This document shows, in pieces, positions 1 through 11,700 of a DNA stretch of 64,000 nucleotides. Under the pieces are notes generated by a model. The model was not told the origin of the DNA, did no database searches, and saw nothing but the letters and a program-made list of their open reading frames with translations. Every line of letters begins with the position of its first letter. Position 1 is the first letter of the stretch. The position numbers and the translations under genes are program-made. Origin of the DNA: Simmondsia chinensis (lineage: Eukaryota; Streptophyta; Magnoliopsida; Caryophyllales; Simmondsiaceae); assembly GCA_018398585.1 (NCBI GenBank), contig JAGTTD010000008.1, positions 6,398,501 through 6,462,500 on the forward strand. The letters run 5' to 3'.

Positions 1-1
1 T

Positions 2-703
2 GCATATGATGATGAAATTTATAGTGATCTTCAATGGCTTAGTAAAGGACCAAGTAGACTAGTAAGGAGGTTCAAAAAGTTTAATTACAATGGCTTCAAG
101 TTCGGCACAAGAGATGTAGAGGCTAATTCTCCCACCCAAAATAGTGGAGTGGCTGTGAATTCAATCATTTCTGATGAAGATCAAGTCACGTACTATGGAA
201 CTTTTGTAGAAATGTTGGAATTAAATTACTATCAGGGAAGGATAGTTGTTCTACTTATGTGTGACTGGGCTGACTTGGGAAAAGGGGTTAAGCAGGATTT
301 ACTGGGCTTGACTTTAGTAAATTTTTGACACTTGTTGAAAAGTAATGAGCCATTTGTGTTAGCATCTCAAGCGTTCCAAGTGTTTTATACACCTGACCTA
401 GTTGAGGCAAATTGGAATGTTGTTACAAAGACAAAACCTAGAGGTGGTTTTGACATGGGAGATGAGGATCCCAACGAAGACACCAAGACAAACTTTGATT
501 GTGAGCCCATAATTGATCATAGTTTGCTAAATATAAATGAAGTTGAAGTTTGTCCTGAAGTCATTGAAGAAGACAATGATGGAAACGATTTAGAATTAGA
601 TAGCGGTGACAATGACGAAGACTTTGATTATGATTCAGAAGATGGAAGTGAAGAGGACCCCACTTTACATGATTATGATGATTATACTGATGATGAGAGT
701 TGA
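2..703 (+). pseudogene. TNP2-type transposase C-terminus (DUF4216-like), in-frame stop
   Basis: One frame reads from position 2 to 703. It contains the DUF4216 pattern: a tyrosine-rich DQVTYYG segment, then CDWAD, LVNF, ASQAFQVFY and KPRGGFDMGD. The C-terminus is very acidic (Asp/Glu/Asn-rich), as in other TNP2 proteins. A TGA at 326-328 follows LVNF where family members usually have a basic residue, so a CGA to TGA change would explain it. The protein probably continued from upstream of the window. In CACTA elements TNP2 is the catalytic transposase; the catalytic core is not visible here. Confidence 0.8.
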
Positions 704-894
704 CTGATTTTTGAGTAATTTGTGTTTTTGTTACTTCATGCGGATGAAAGTGAGTATTGCTAGTATTTAATGTAATTGGCTTTGTAAATGACTTTTTAAG
801 TATTGGATTGATCTTTGTTCATTATTTTCTGATATTATAATGAAAATTATGTTGTTATTACTTTATGTTTACATGAAATGCAATGTAGAGCACA

Positions 895-2677
895 ATGATC
901 AGAAACATTAGAAAGAGTCTAGTGAATGCCAAGGGTGGAGATCCAGAAGTTGTGCTCCAACCTAATGATCCTTCAGATGATGGAAGTTCCGACAATGTAA
1001 GTTCGGGTTTTGAAAGTTTTGAAGATGGGACTTCTAATGATGAATCAATTTACGAAGAACAGAATGTAGAAACCACCTCTAAAACTTCTCAAGCATCCAA
1101 TGGCAAGGGTAACATAAGCCTTACTTTGTTATTTTTTCCAAGGTTATCTATATAGAGAAGATCTTTTTATATTTTACTATTTATTTATTATTTCTTATGA
1201 TTGATAGATGGTTCTAAGAAGCCACGTCGAGGACCAAATAAGTGCTCAAACTTTCGAGGTGATGAAAAAATTGTTGTTGAATTAAATAATGATGGACAAC
1301 CGATTGGTAAATCAGGAAGATGTTTTTCTTCATACCTTGGGATGTTGGCTAGAGATCCAAATTTAGTGCCCTTTGATATGAAGAATTGGAAGATATTTTA
1401 AAGGGAACAAAAAAAGAAAGAGTTATGGGATATTATTGAGGTAAAATATGTTATTTTATATTTTATCAATGATATAAGATTAGATTATTTAGTTATAGTC
1501 TTGTGGTTATATTATTTTCTAATTTTTGGTCGTGATTGAAATATTTTAATCAAGGTTTACTTTTAGTGCTCCAAGTCCAAAAGAATGGGCATTTGAGAAG
1601 ATGAATCATTGTATGAGATCGTGGAGAGCTAAGTTGAAAAAAAAACCACTATAGAGTTGTAAAGAGTCTTGAACTGAAGTTAAAACCACCAAATGACAGA
1701 GTGGATCCACAACAATGGAGGAATATGGTATATCGTTGGGAATCTACTGAGGCGAAGGTATCTTCAAACGTGTTGTTATATACATTTATTTGTCATACGA
1801 ATTTATTTTCTTATTTAGCCTTTTCATTTCTTTGTTTATGAATTATGTTATAGAAAATAGCTGCTCAAAACACTGAAAATCACGGCTCGAGCAAAATGGT
1901 ACACCACTTGGGGACTAAAACCTATGCTCAAAAACGAGAAGAATTAGTAAGTGACATGTTCTATGCATGTACTTTAGTGCTTTTATGTCATCTTTGATAC
2001 TTCTTTTAATGTGTTTGTGTTTTATTTATTGGATCTAGAAAGAGAGCAATGGAGGAAAAGAACCAGATCGAGTGGAACTTTTTCAAGTGGCATATGGACA
2101 AACCAAAAAAGCATTTGTGGATCCGGATTCGCAGACAAAGCTTGTATGTAGCTTATAATTTTTGCAATTAATCAATCTATAATATTGAACATGTTTATTA
2201 TACAATGTGAATTAACTCAAATGTGGATTCAAATACAGGATGCCATACAAAGAAAGTTAGCTGTAGTCTCTTCAGATTCTGATGTAAATGAGAAGCGAGA
2301 TAAAATTTATAAAGAAGTTGTGGGAGAAGACAAATACGCATATAAGAAGACGTGGAATTGGAGTGAAGAGAAGTTGCATTGGTGGGTCAAAACGGAAAAA
2401 TCATGAGACATTAATGATAGTTGCTGAAGAAGTGCAAAAGAGAAGAGCGTTAGAAGAAGAAATAGCTACTGAGAAAGAGAAACGACAGAAACTTGAGGAA
2501 GAATTTTTTATTAAGACAAAAGCCATGGAAGAAAAACAGCAAAAATTGGAGGAAGATTTTGTTAATAAGACGAAAGCCATGGAAGAAGAAATACGAATGC
2601 TAAATGAATTTTTTTTCAAGTCGAAATTATCTAGGAAAAAGGTATTTTTCTTCCTAATGACATTTTTATTGTACTAA
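895..2677 (+). pseudogene. Transposase_24-like (Ptta/En/Spm) second CACTA gene, fragmented
   Basis: Several open blocks on the plus strand belong to one gene split by introns or decay. The block at 1201-1401 reads RRGPNKCSNF, then KIVVELNNDGQPIGK and FSSYLGMLARD, a strong Transposase_24 signature. Later blocks (about 1560-1760 and 1860-2180) keep WRNMVYRWES-like, HLGTKTYAQKREEL and NGGKEPDRVELFQVAYGQT segments. The 3' block (about 2400-2640) is a Glu/Lys-rich coiled coil with two similar KAMEE repeats, consistent with an oligomerising tail. A frame change near 2335 is needed to join DKIYKEVVGEDKYAY to the coiled coil. AG/GT borders at several junctions fit introns, but I cannot fix exons exactly. 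Confidence 0.7.
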
Positions 2678-3289
2678 TATGATTGTCATATAATTTCCTA
2701 ATAATGGTCTTATTAAACGTTGGATTGTCATGGACTTGCTTATTTTTCTGTATCTTTCTTAAGTGATACACAAAATTATTATTGGTTTTTTTTATTTTTT
2801 GGTTGTACTATGGCAAATATTTGGTTGTACTATACTATTGTGCGGATCAATTTATTTTTTATTTTTGCAGTGGTCAAGTTCAAACTAAGGATGCGATCAA
2901 TGTCATGAGGATGTTTTTGTGGTCTTGTTGCGTCATGTTTATGGATTGGCTTTTTTGTGACATGTTCAAAGTTGGTTTGTTCGTGATGCTGAAACACGTG
3001 TTTGGAAATATCTTTTTTGGAGACTTAGTCATTTGTAATATTTTGTACTAGGAATTTAGAAAGATTTGATGTAGAACTTTTACATACCTTGAACTTAGTT
3101 TGCTTTACCTACTATGTATTAAAGTGAATATTTTGGATTATAATAGAAATTGGTAGTATTAAATTATAGTTTCGTGTGAAGTAATTTCTATTGTTTATTT
3201 ATATTATGCTTGAATCTAAATTGGATGCCACTGAACATTACAAATATCACAAAAAATTAAATAGAATTTAAAAGTTGTTTTCAATTCTG

Positions 3290-3692
3290 TTATAGTCGTC
3301 TTTTGCATCAATTATTAATTGATACTAATCATATTAATAGTATTGGAAAACAATCTGATACTATTATGGCTAAGCCAATAGTATCAGAAAGGAGATTTTT
3401 GATACTATTGTATTAACCTTTGGCAACGGAAAGATGCTGATACTAATGGTGTCAATAGTATCGGAAATAACCACAAATTGATACTATAGAAAATTCGTTT
3501 GCATCAATAACCTTCCATACTACATCCGATACTATTGCTCTAGATTCATTAGTATCGGATAAGTTTTGTCTGATACTAGGGCAATATCCACGCCAGTATT
3601 GCGATTGAAAAAATTTTCTGATACTAAAGGTCAGAAAATAAGCTTTTAGTATCGAAAATTTTCTAATACTAAATCGTCTTTTTCTTTTAGTG
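3290..3692. repeat. CACTA subterminal repeats and 3' terminus
   Basis: The motif GATACTA/TAGTATC occurs about ten times in both orientations. In CACTA elements such short subterminal repeats bind the TNPA-type protein and bring the ends together. The tract ends with TAGTG at 3688-3692. Confidence 0.75.
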
Positions 3693-3951
3693 ACTACCAT
3701 ATACAAGGTTTACATAACATTATCGCTAGCACGTCAAACTCAGGTAGTATAGTCTAACTAATGGTCAAAATTCAATTCAAGGGATCTGCAACCTTATTAT
3801 GTGCTCCAGACTTGTGTTTGAGGACAAAGAGAAAAAGTTTAACGAATTTCACCCACTTTTGATGTGTCTCCTGAAAGCTTGTCCTGAAAATATACTTCAG
3901 CGAGGCATTGTCTGAATAAATTAGAAACTCTCAACCGAAAAAATACAACTT
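3693..3951. other. Spacer, nothing recognised
   Basis: No open frame or repeat recognised between the CACTA end and the first gypsy-related sequence. Confidence 0.5.
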
Positions 3952-4101
3952 GATGCAACCCGCAACTTGGTGAGACGGGTTATAACCCTTGTCTTGGTGG
4001 ATCGGGCCAACAGTCCACTTCAGGCATAGCTTCGCAGGATGGAGGCCGAGCGTGTACGGACATGACCCGGGCGAAGGAGTTTAACTTTAAAGAGGAGAGC
4101 T
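3952..4101 (+). repeat. 3' internal tail of a gypsy element upstream of its LTR
   Basis: This matches the internal sequence just before the 3' LTR at 7340 (compare 7188-7339); both contain GTGGATCGGGCCAACAGTCC. It ends in a purine-rich GAGGAGAG tract (polypurine tract) directly before the LTR at 4102. Internal sequence upstream of what should be a 5' LTR means the LTR at 4102 is also the 3' LTR of an upstream, truncated copy. Confidence 0.75.
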
Positions 4102-4389
4102 TGATGTAGTTTAGTAGATATTATTATTTATCTTTTTATTTATTTTTTTTTAATTTTAGAATTTTATTTTAGATAGGAAAGCTCCTCTATTTAAGAAAGA
4201 GGATGGTTAGGGTTTTTTGGATTTCAATTATTAGATTTTCTCTATTTTATGTGTTTTTCTCTTATTCTCAGGTTGTGATAGTTAAGATTAGAATTTTTCC
4301 TTTGTTTCTAATCATTTTAACAATAGAAAATTAAAGGAAGGTTGTTAAATCCTTCCGTTCCCAAATTTTGATCATTCTACACTGCATCA
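4102..4389 (+). repeat. Gypsy 1 left LTR
   Basis: Starts TGATGTAG and ends CTGCATCA, an imperfect terminal inversion with TG..CA ends. About 288 bp, followed by a primer binding site two bases later. It contains AT-rich promoter-like sequence. Confidence 0.75.
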
Positions 4390-4569
4390 ACTGGTATTAG
4401 AGGTCAAAACATTTCCCATGACGGCACATGGATGACAGAGGTATGCGTCCGTCAGAGAATTGTATGAGAGAGACCTTCAACATCAGATGGAAAGGAGATT
4501 CGAGGGCATGGAGGAGAGATTCCGGCGTATTGAGCTATGTTTGGTGTGATTGGGTGTGGTGCCCATCCA

Positions 4570-6056
4570 AATGGCTACAACTCAGCCTCAACAACCACCT
4601 GACATGGGAGGACGGGATGAAATCGAAGAGAGCTTCAACAACCCATTTGAAAGAGTTGGAAACCAAGGACGGAATATAAAGAGGGATCGACCACATTCTG
4701 ACGTTTTTGATTACTCGGAAGATCGGAGATGGGAATCTGGACTTCGAATTGAATTCTAGAGTTTGCTGGCGGAAGACAGCCTGAGGAGTCTGAGGATTGG
4801 TTGATTGCTGCAGAGAAGGTGCTTGAATTCGAGGAGGTTCCGGAGCATAAACAAATACAGTTGGTAGCTACCAGTTGAGGGGTCGAGCCGCTACCTAATG
4901 ATAACAGCTGAAGCATACCCGGCTTACGTAGGATAAATCAATGATAGAGACATGGGAGAAGATGAAGAAGCATATGCAAAGTGCCTTCCTTCCCCACAAT
5001 CATGCCAGGCTTATGTATCAACGCCTTCAAAACTTGCGTCAGGGTTCTTGGTTAGTGGAAGACTAAACGGCAGAGTACTATGCCCTAGTCACTGGGAATG
5101 ACTCAGCAGAATGAAAGGACTAGTTAGCGGATTGGTACATTGGCTAGTTAAGGGAGTCAATCCAGGAGGTGTTAAACATGTTTGACATCTTTCCGGCCTC
5201 GGAAGCAAGTCATAGGGCTTTGAATACCAAGTAGCAACAAAGACGACATCATATTGACGATAATTGAAACACCCTGAATAATGGGCGTGATCCGGTATGA
5301 TTACCAACCAACTTTGCAGTGCAAGGTAGGCCTAGTTTTTCCAACCCTAGCAAGCCGAGTAACCAAGGCTTGGAAGGTAGCTCAGAGACCCGTTGTTTTA
5401 AGTGTGAAGAGATGGGTCACCATGCCGCTGAGAGTCAAAAGGGTGATAGACCTAAGAAGGGATAGTACATCGAGGGTATCTCATTTGAGAATAGCGAGTT
5501 AGTTGAGGAGGAGGATCTGGACAAGTTGGCGATAAGTGGCAAAGAAGAAGTTGTGGATGATGAGGGCCACCTACAAGTGGTCAGGCGAGTTTGCTTCATG
5601 CCTAAGGAAGCAAAAGAAGATGGTCAACTCAAAAATAAAATATTCCAGACGACACGTATGATTGGTGAGAAAGTATGCAGTCTAGTCATCGATTCCGAAA
5701 TTTGTGAAAAATTTATCTTTGAGGAAACAATCCAAAAATTATGGATGAAGACAGAGGATCATCCGAAACCATACAAGTTATCCTTACTCAAGAAAAGAAA
5801 CCAAGTAACTGTATCTAAACATTGTCTGGTTAACTTTTCGATTGGGGCTAAGTACCAAGATGGAGTATGGTGTGATGTCGTTACCTTGGATGCGTACCAT
5901 TTGTTGCTTGGACAACCATGGCAATTCAATAGAGGCGGCACCCATGACCGAAGACGAAACACCTACAACTTTGTATTTGAGGGCACGAAGATAGCCTTGT
6001 TGTCCAAGAAGGACGAAGCGCCACGTTCAGTACTAGTCGAAAGCCTGAATCTTTAG
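4570..6056 (+). pseudogene. Gypsy 1 gag-protease remnant
   Basis: A gag start with MATTQPQQPP is near 4571, with a gag-like segment through about 4880 (GGRQPEESEDWLIAAEKVL) broken by a stop near 4758. A zinc knuckle near 5390-5450 reads CFKCEEMGHH but the last cysteine is serine, so it is damaged. The open block 5526-6056 is the protease region: KVCSLVIDSEICEKF stands where the family has an Asp-centred motif, and YHLLLGQPWQFNR is the conserved downstream motif. Non-functional. Confidence 0.7.
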
Positions 6057-6179
6057 ACCAGGATCATGCTCGCCAAAGAAGTTGGCCAGAACAAAGAAAA
6101 GTTTGTATTGATTGGCAAGGAGTGCAATGAGGAACAGGGGAAAATACCAAAAGCAGTGAAAGGCTCGTTGAAGGATTTT

Positions 6180-7190
6180 GCTATCATCTTCCCATGAGAA
6201 TTACCAAGTGCTTTACCATGCTGAGGGACATGATGCACTAGATAGACCTGAAGCCGAAAGCCGCCTTATCAAATAGGCCACAATACCAAATGAGCCTTGC
6301 GGAGCATGAAGAGCTTGGGCACCAAGTTGACAAATTACTTGCCATGGTTATCACCCAGGAGAACTTGAGCCCTTGTGTGGTTCTATCTCTCTTAACACCA
6401 AAGGAAATGGAACTTGGCGGTTGTGCATTGATAGTAGAACCATCAATGAGATCATAGTACATCATAGGTTTTCTATTTCGAGATTGAGTGACTTACCCCC
6501 CGACATTTGGTCAGATAGGGATGTCCGCTTTGTGAATAATTCTTGAAGACTTTATGGAAGATGGCAAAGGCCTTTCTTGTCTTCCATACTAGTCATTACT
6601 TGCAAACGGATGCTCGGGCTGAAGTGATGAGTAGATCATTGGGTAACTATCTCGAATGTCCTATTGCTGATAACGTCAAAGGAAGGGAGAAAAAGTTGTA
6701 TCAAGCCAATTTGGCTTATAATAGCTTATAAATCAAAGCACATGGTTTCTGCAATTCTGAATTGTCTATGTCTTCATCCCTCGTTCACCAATAGATCTTG
6801 CACCAGTGCCAGTTCTTATTCGCCCACATGGAAAGGCGAAGGACTTCATCTTTGACAGGAGATAAATGAGCTCACTCGAGCAGGGTTGCTTGAGGCAAGC
6901 GCCAAATAGAAGATGGCGAGTGACAAGCGATGCCTAGCAACGCAACTCGAAGTTAGCAATCAAGTATGGATGATTTTGACAAGAGAGTGGTTTACGGCAT
7001 GGGAGTACAACTAGTCTACTGCACAAGATTGGACTACTGTGTGTCATTGAGAAAGTCAATGATAATGCATACCGCCTGCAACTACCGAGCGGAATGGGGA
7101 CTTCCAATGTATTCCTTACTTTGGCGGGAATGACCCGAACGAACCGTTGGCGAATTCAATGGCAAATTCTCTCCAAGCTCGGGAGAATGA
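6180..7190 (+). pseudogene. Gypsy 1 reverse transcriptase start joined to integrase remnant
   Basis: From about 6235 the frame keeps the linker and N-terminal reverse transcriptase motifs (HEELGHQVDKLL, NLSPCVVLSLLTPK) with frame changes. It then jumps to integrase DRDVRFVNNS near 6515, followed by an ANLAYNS-like motif and the C-terminal DNAYRLQLPSG near 7060. The catalytic reverse transcriptase core, RNase H and zinc-binding integrase domain are absent, so a large internal deletion lies near 6490-6515. Confidence 0.65.
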
Positions 7191-7339
7191 TGCAGCCCGC
7201 ATCTTGGCGAAACAAGTTAGAACCCATGTCTTGGGTGGATCGGGCCAACAGTCCACTTTTGGGTGAGCTTGGCGAGATGGAGGCCGGCAATGTAGAGACA
7301 TGACCTAGGCAAAGGAGTTTAACTTCAAGGAGGAGAGTT

Positions 7340-7620
7340 TCATGTAGATTAGTAGCTATTATTATTATTTTTTATTTACTTGTTTTAATTTTAGTATTTT
7401 ATTTTAGATAGGGAAGCTCCTTTATTTAAGGAAGAGGATGGTTAGGATTTTTTGACATTCAATTATTAGATTTTCTCTATTTTTTGTGTTTCTGTCTTAT
7501 ACTCGGAGTTGTGAGAATTAAGATTCCGAATTTTCCTTTTGTTTCTAATTATTTAAGCAATAGAAAACTAAAGAAACGCTGTTGAATCCTTCTGTTCCTA
7601 AATTTTCATCATTCTACGCT
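7340..7620 (+). repeat. Gypsy 1 right LTR
   Basis: Aligns along its length to 4102-4389 with scattered substitutions. Its first bases are mutated (TCATGTAG instead of TGATGTAG) and its last bases diverge after CATTCTACGCT, so the right border is approximate. Confidence 0.7.
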
Positions 7621-7624
7621 ATAT

Positions 7625-8739
7625 TATAATTTCTAGTGTCTAAGTTCCCGTACTACATCATAGTACCCCACATAATACGTCGAGTGCCTCAATAACTAAG
7701 CTTCCCATTGAAATGGGAAATCGACCTCCTTCATGGCTGAGTACTTCTCCACTTCGTATCCATAAAGCATATGTTTGTAACTGACACATCTACTGGAAAT
7801 TTGACAACACTAGTGCAAGTGTTGTGACCAACTTCTGCTTAATTGATTCAAGGACAATGGACACTCTAGTGTCCCTCTAAGATTCCATGTCTTCGTGCAA
7901 TCTGTTATTCATGCGCTCATTATGCTGAAATGTGGAACGAATCCTCTGTAGAGAGAAGAACATTTGTGAAACTACGAACCTCTATCAATGTAAATGCTAG
8001 TGCCCAATCCCGAATTGGTGCCAAGAAACATTACCCAGTCCATCATGAAAGTCCACTTCTTCATGGCTGACAATAAGTGCTACTCCCTCAAGGTACCAAG
8101 TAATCATCTTAGTTGCTCCAAATGTACCCGCCCCGCCCGGCCCCCCGAACTGGGTATTAAATCAAAATATCATCAACCTATACTACCACAAACTTTCCAA
8201 TGCTAGGCCCTAATACTTGAAGCATCTAACAATATAAAAAGATCAAAATGCCCCTACTTAATTGGTAGTCTACCACGTGCCACACTGACTAGGCATACTA
8301 TTTTAGATTTTTCAAATTTAATACCCTATTTTGGAAATTTTGAATTTTTTCATACTATTTCGAAATTTAAAATGTCAAAATATGCTATTTTAAAAAATGA
8401 TCCGAATCACATGCCGTGCTTCTTTAGTTGTTATCTAGTATCATTTTGCCACTTTCAACGAGCTGGAGCATGTGAAATTGGCGTCATTACTAAACGTATT
8501 GTCTGGTGTAACACATGATGGATATTTATATGAATATACTATGTATTCTTAAATTTTTTAAATAAATGACCATATTATTTTATTTCATGGAATTTATTTG
8601 TTTTCCAATCACAATGACGCGCCAACCAGCGTATAAAATTTATCATTTTGATAGCCTAAGTTTTAAATATTTATCATCAAAATATCCAAAAATTCTAGTG
8701 TATATAATGACTTGCCCTGATGTTCAAATCCTTTATAGC
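7625..8739. other. Unassigned sequence
   Basis: No convincing coding region. Short open frames on either strand have no motif I recognise. The right half is AT-rich. Confidence 0.4.
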
Positions 8740-9226
8740 TGTTAGGGTATGTCTCAAATTTGAGGTATTTATTGGTATTTTATTTAGAGTTGTACGCCGT
8801 GTGTGTGCCGATCGATCGGGTATCAGAACCAATCAATCGGGGAGCTCTCTGTCAAATTCTGAGATGCCGCTGCAGAGCGGGTGCCGATCGATCGGGAACT
8901 GGCGATAGATCGGGACATCCTGATTGACCGGGGTCCTAATTTTCACGGGGTTATAAACACCGCACGAGGGTTTCGCTTTTGGGTATCCAATTTTTCTTGA
9001 GAGTGTTTCCCAGTGGTGCCACCAATAAAGAGAGAGAGAGAGAGAGAGAAAAGGAGTGATTGTAATTCTTCTTTTCGATTCAATAATAAAAGCTCCAATC
9101 TTCGCCCGTGGTTTTCTCCCCTTTCGATTGTAAAGGGGTTTCCACGTAAATCTTTGTGTCGTTTGTTTCTTTTCTCTTTTAGTCCATTTACTTCTTGTAT
9201 TGTCGTGGTATTTGATTCAGATTGCA
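8740..9226 (+). repeat. Ty1/copia-type LTR, probably truncated or solo
   Basis: Begins TGTTAGGGTATG. It has repeated CGATCGATCGGG motifs (about 8808-8900), a GGTTATAAACACC TATA-like site near 8950, a GA microsatellite near 9028-9050, and the CGTGGTTTTC and CACGTAAATC motifs typical of plant copia LTR 3' regions (9108-9155). The right end is uncertain and no target duplication was found. Confidence 0.5.
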
Positions 9227-9396
9227 TGCTGGGAGTAGAGTTTTTCCTCACAATAACCTTATGCCAAAGTCTATTAACTTTCTCTAAATTTGCAAATTTT
9301 CTGATAAAATGGTGATATGGCACATATATATTGTCAAAGTTACATGTTATCATATCGTCATTATCCTGCAAAGAGTTCAATCTGAGTGAGGACATG

Positions 9397-9896
9397 ATGC
9401 AGTGCGTCTAAAGGTTGCACCGCAGCCTGACGCATGGTGCGATAAGATAAAGCGCTTCTAACCAGTTGATAGTACCCAATGATGCCAGAATGAGATGGAT
9501 GGGCTAAAACTCGTTGATTCTGCAAATGCTCAAGCAATAACCTAAAAAATAGCTATGTAGTTTTATTAAACTCTTTCAAAATAAAACTACAAAGATCACT
9601 CAAACATAAAATTCATGAAATTATTTTCATTATTCAAAAGCTTCCTAATAAAACTATAAGCTAATGGCCTATTTATAGGTATAAAAAACCTACTCATAAT
9701 AATAATCAAACTCTAAGAACTAATCCTACTTTAAATCAAATTCTGCTACTCCTAATAAAAATCTAGATCTAAAACCTTAAACCTAATTACATAATTCAGT
9801 AAAATTAAACATTTATAAATAAAGTCTTAATTAGACCATAATTAAAACTCCTCTTGTCGTCTTGATCGGGTTACTTTGATTCCTATTTGCATCATT
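9397..9896 (-). repeat. Gypsy-type LTR, minus orientation (3' LTR)
   Basis: On the minus strand it begins TGATGCAAATAG, directly after a GTGGGCGAGAA purine tract, and ends CACTGCATCA at 9397. A TATA-like CCTATAAATAGG lies near 9670. It is an inverted copy of 10475-10988. Confidence 0.65.
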
Positions 9897-10420
9897 CTCG
9901 CCCACTTGAACAAAATTCATCCTCGAATTCAATCCGTTAGTCTTGTTGGAGGATGAAATGGCAATTGAGAAAATCAATAAGATCCAATCGGGGACGTGCT
10001 GGAGTTTTCTCAATGTGAAAGTGATTTAGCTAGTGTTTGTGATGGAGTCATGGACGGTGTTGGGGTGCGGCTATGGTGAACATTGGATGATTTTGATGGC
10101 AGCTTAATGGTGGGGAAACGTGAAGAAACATGGTGCTACATGGGGCCAAAAGAGGCAATGATGAAAGCAATCAGGGTAAGTAAGTGGCAAAGGAATAACT
10201 CCCCAGTTTTAATGACGATGGCGACACGGGTTGAAGGCGTCGACTAGACATGGAAGAGGCTTTACAGTGGAGGAACTGGCCTGACCTATCTGCTACCAAG
10301 GCTTCTATCTTCCAGAGCCTCTCGTCACTCCTTTTCAACTTCAAATCCCACATGAGAATTTGCACCATCTTCTCCCTTCTCGGTGACATAACTCTGGAAC
10401 ATGTCTTTGTTCTAGTACCA
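9897..10420 (-). pseudogene. Minus-strand gypsy internal remnant between two inverted LTRs
   Basis: Reading leftwards, a TTGGTACTAGAAC primer-site-like sequence at about 10400-10412 is followed by a gag start MSPRREKMVQIL (from 10389). After a deletion comes a polyprotein C-terminus ending LNSRMNFVQVGENDANRNQ (about 9930-9880) and the polypurine tract before the LTR at 9896. The spacer is thus a minus-strand element reduced to its two ends. About 50 bp of LTR end remain at roughly 10420-10470. Confidence 0.55.
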
Positions 10421-10474
10421 ACTTATGCAAATCGGTCTAAAGATCCAACCTGCATGGATTTTATTTGTGATCTA

Positions 10475-10988
10475 ATGATGCAAATAGAGATCAAAGTAAC
10501 CCATTCAAGACGACAAAAAAAGTTTAATTATGGTCTAATTAGGATTTTATTTATTGTTGTTTAATTTTACTGAATTATGTAATTAGCTTTAAGGATTTAA
10601 AATTATATTATTATTAGGAGTAACAGAGTTTGATTTAAAGTAGATTAGTTCTTAGAGTTGGATTACTACTATGAGTAACTTTTTTATGCCTATAAATATG
10701 CCAATAGCTTATAGTTTTATGAAGCTTTTGATTAATCGAAACAATTTGATGAATTTTATGTTTAAATTGATCTTTATAATTTTATTGTGAAAAAATTTAA
10801 TAAAATTACATAACTCGTTCCTCTCTAGGTAATTGCTCGAATATTCACAAAATCAACGAGTTTTAACTGATCCCTCTCAATCCAAAGTTAATGGGTTCTA
10901 TCAACAGGGGTTAGAGGCACCCTATCCTATCCCACCGTACATATTCGAGGTTTGAGCCTATGGTGCACCTCCAGGTGTGCTACATCGG
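10475..10988 (+). repeat. Gypsy-type LTR, plus orientation, inverted relative to 9397-9896
   Basis: Starts TGATGCAAATAG and ends near GTGCTACATC. It aligns to the reverse complement of 9397-9896 over about 500 bp. TATA-like CCTATAAATATG lies near 10690. The expected minus-oriented 5' LTR of the intervening element is replaced by this plus-oriented one. Confidence 0.6.
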
Positions 10989-11220
10989 GATACTTATATA
11001 TTATTAGAATTGAGTTCAAATGTGGCATCTTCCATTGAAAATATTTTGTTGAACTCTAGCATAGAGTACTTGATTTACGAAATTTGAAACTACAAACTAC
11101 CCGAGTGATAAAAATTTAAATATCAAGACATAAAGTAACTTATAATATAACATTATATATTATAGCTAGTTGTACTATTTATTTCTTATTAATTATGAGG
11201 AAAATTTTCTCATTGAATAT

Positions 11221-11700
11221 TAGAAGTCATTTTTCCAAAAATACAAGTAAAGGAAAAAAGGGTACAAATTTGTGGGGAGGACAAGGGGAGGGATGTTAAT
11301 GTAGGAGCACAACAGGATCAAAGTAAGGCTACAGTCAACCAGCGCTCTCCATTGTATGCAACTAGAGAGGAAGTCTAGGATAGTGGTAGCGGTAGCCATG
11401 CAGCATCTGAACAGGTCGTTCTGCATCTAGAGTTGGACATAGAGGAGGAACACAATCTGCAAGGTCCTTTCATGCAATGGTGGATGGATACACCTAGGTA
11501 ACCTGCAATAGCCTCGAACCAAGTAATGATCATCAATTTAACAGTGTCAATTATGCGTATCCAATCAGGAGAAGTATTCTAGAAGATAAAGACATTCCTT
11601 GCTTCCCAAATTGCGTTGAATACAACGAAGAAGAACCTGAGCCACACTTTCTTTGTCAAGCCTTTGAGCAAAGATAAATGTCATTATTAAAACAGATCTT
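11221..11700 (-). pseudogene. L1-type LINE C-terminal fragment
   Basis: On the minus strand near 11680-11440 one frame reads KKVWLRFFFVVFNAIWEARNVFIF, a stop, then DWIRIIDTVKLMIITWFEAIAGYLG. This resembles the region after the zf-RVT domain of plant L1 elements (compare KKKVWITVFFLVVWTIW at 56280-56350). A T-homopolymer lies at about 11973-11999. Recognised from pattern only. Confidence 0.5.

Larger units (their letters stand above)
1..3692 (+). mobile_element. CACTA (En/Spm) DNA transposon, 3' part
   Basis: The left part holds the C-terminal region of a TNP2-type transposase (DUF4216-like). It is followed by a second gene resembling the plant Ptta/En/Spm family (Transposase_24), in the order usual for CACTA elements. 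Short motifs around GATACTA and TAGTATC recur from 3290 onward, as in CACTA subterminal regions. The sequence then reads TTTTAGTG, ending 3692, the complement of a CACTA terminus. The 5' end lies outside the window, so the 3 bp target duplication (ACT would follow at 3693-3695) cannot be checked. Confidence 0.85.
4102..7624 (+). mobile_element. Ty3/gypsy element 1, decayed and internally deleted
   Basis: Two similar LTRs (4102-4389 and about 7340-7620) flank gag, protease, reverse transcriptase and integrase remnants in the standard gypsy order. TGGTATTAGAG at 4392-4402 is a tRNA-Met-type primer binding site. A purine-rich tract precedes the 3' LTR. At about 3.5 kb it is shorter than an autonomous gypsy element; most of the reverse transcriptase, all RNase H and the integrase N-terminus are missing. 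No clean flanking duplication was seen because the left side continues into another copy. Confidence 0.8.

Noticed and set aside
8808..8900. Primer binding site at GGGTATCAGAACC
   Set aside because: It lies in the middle of a copia LTR, upstream of the TATA-like box, so it cannot serve as a primer site there.
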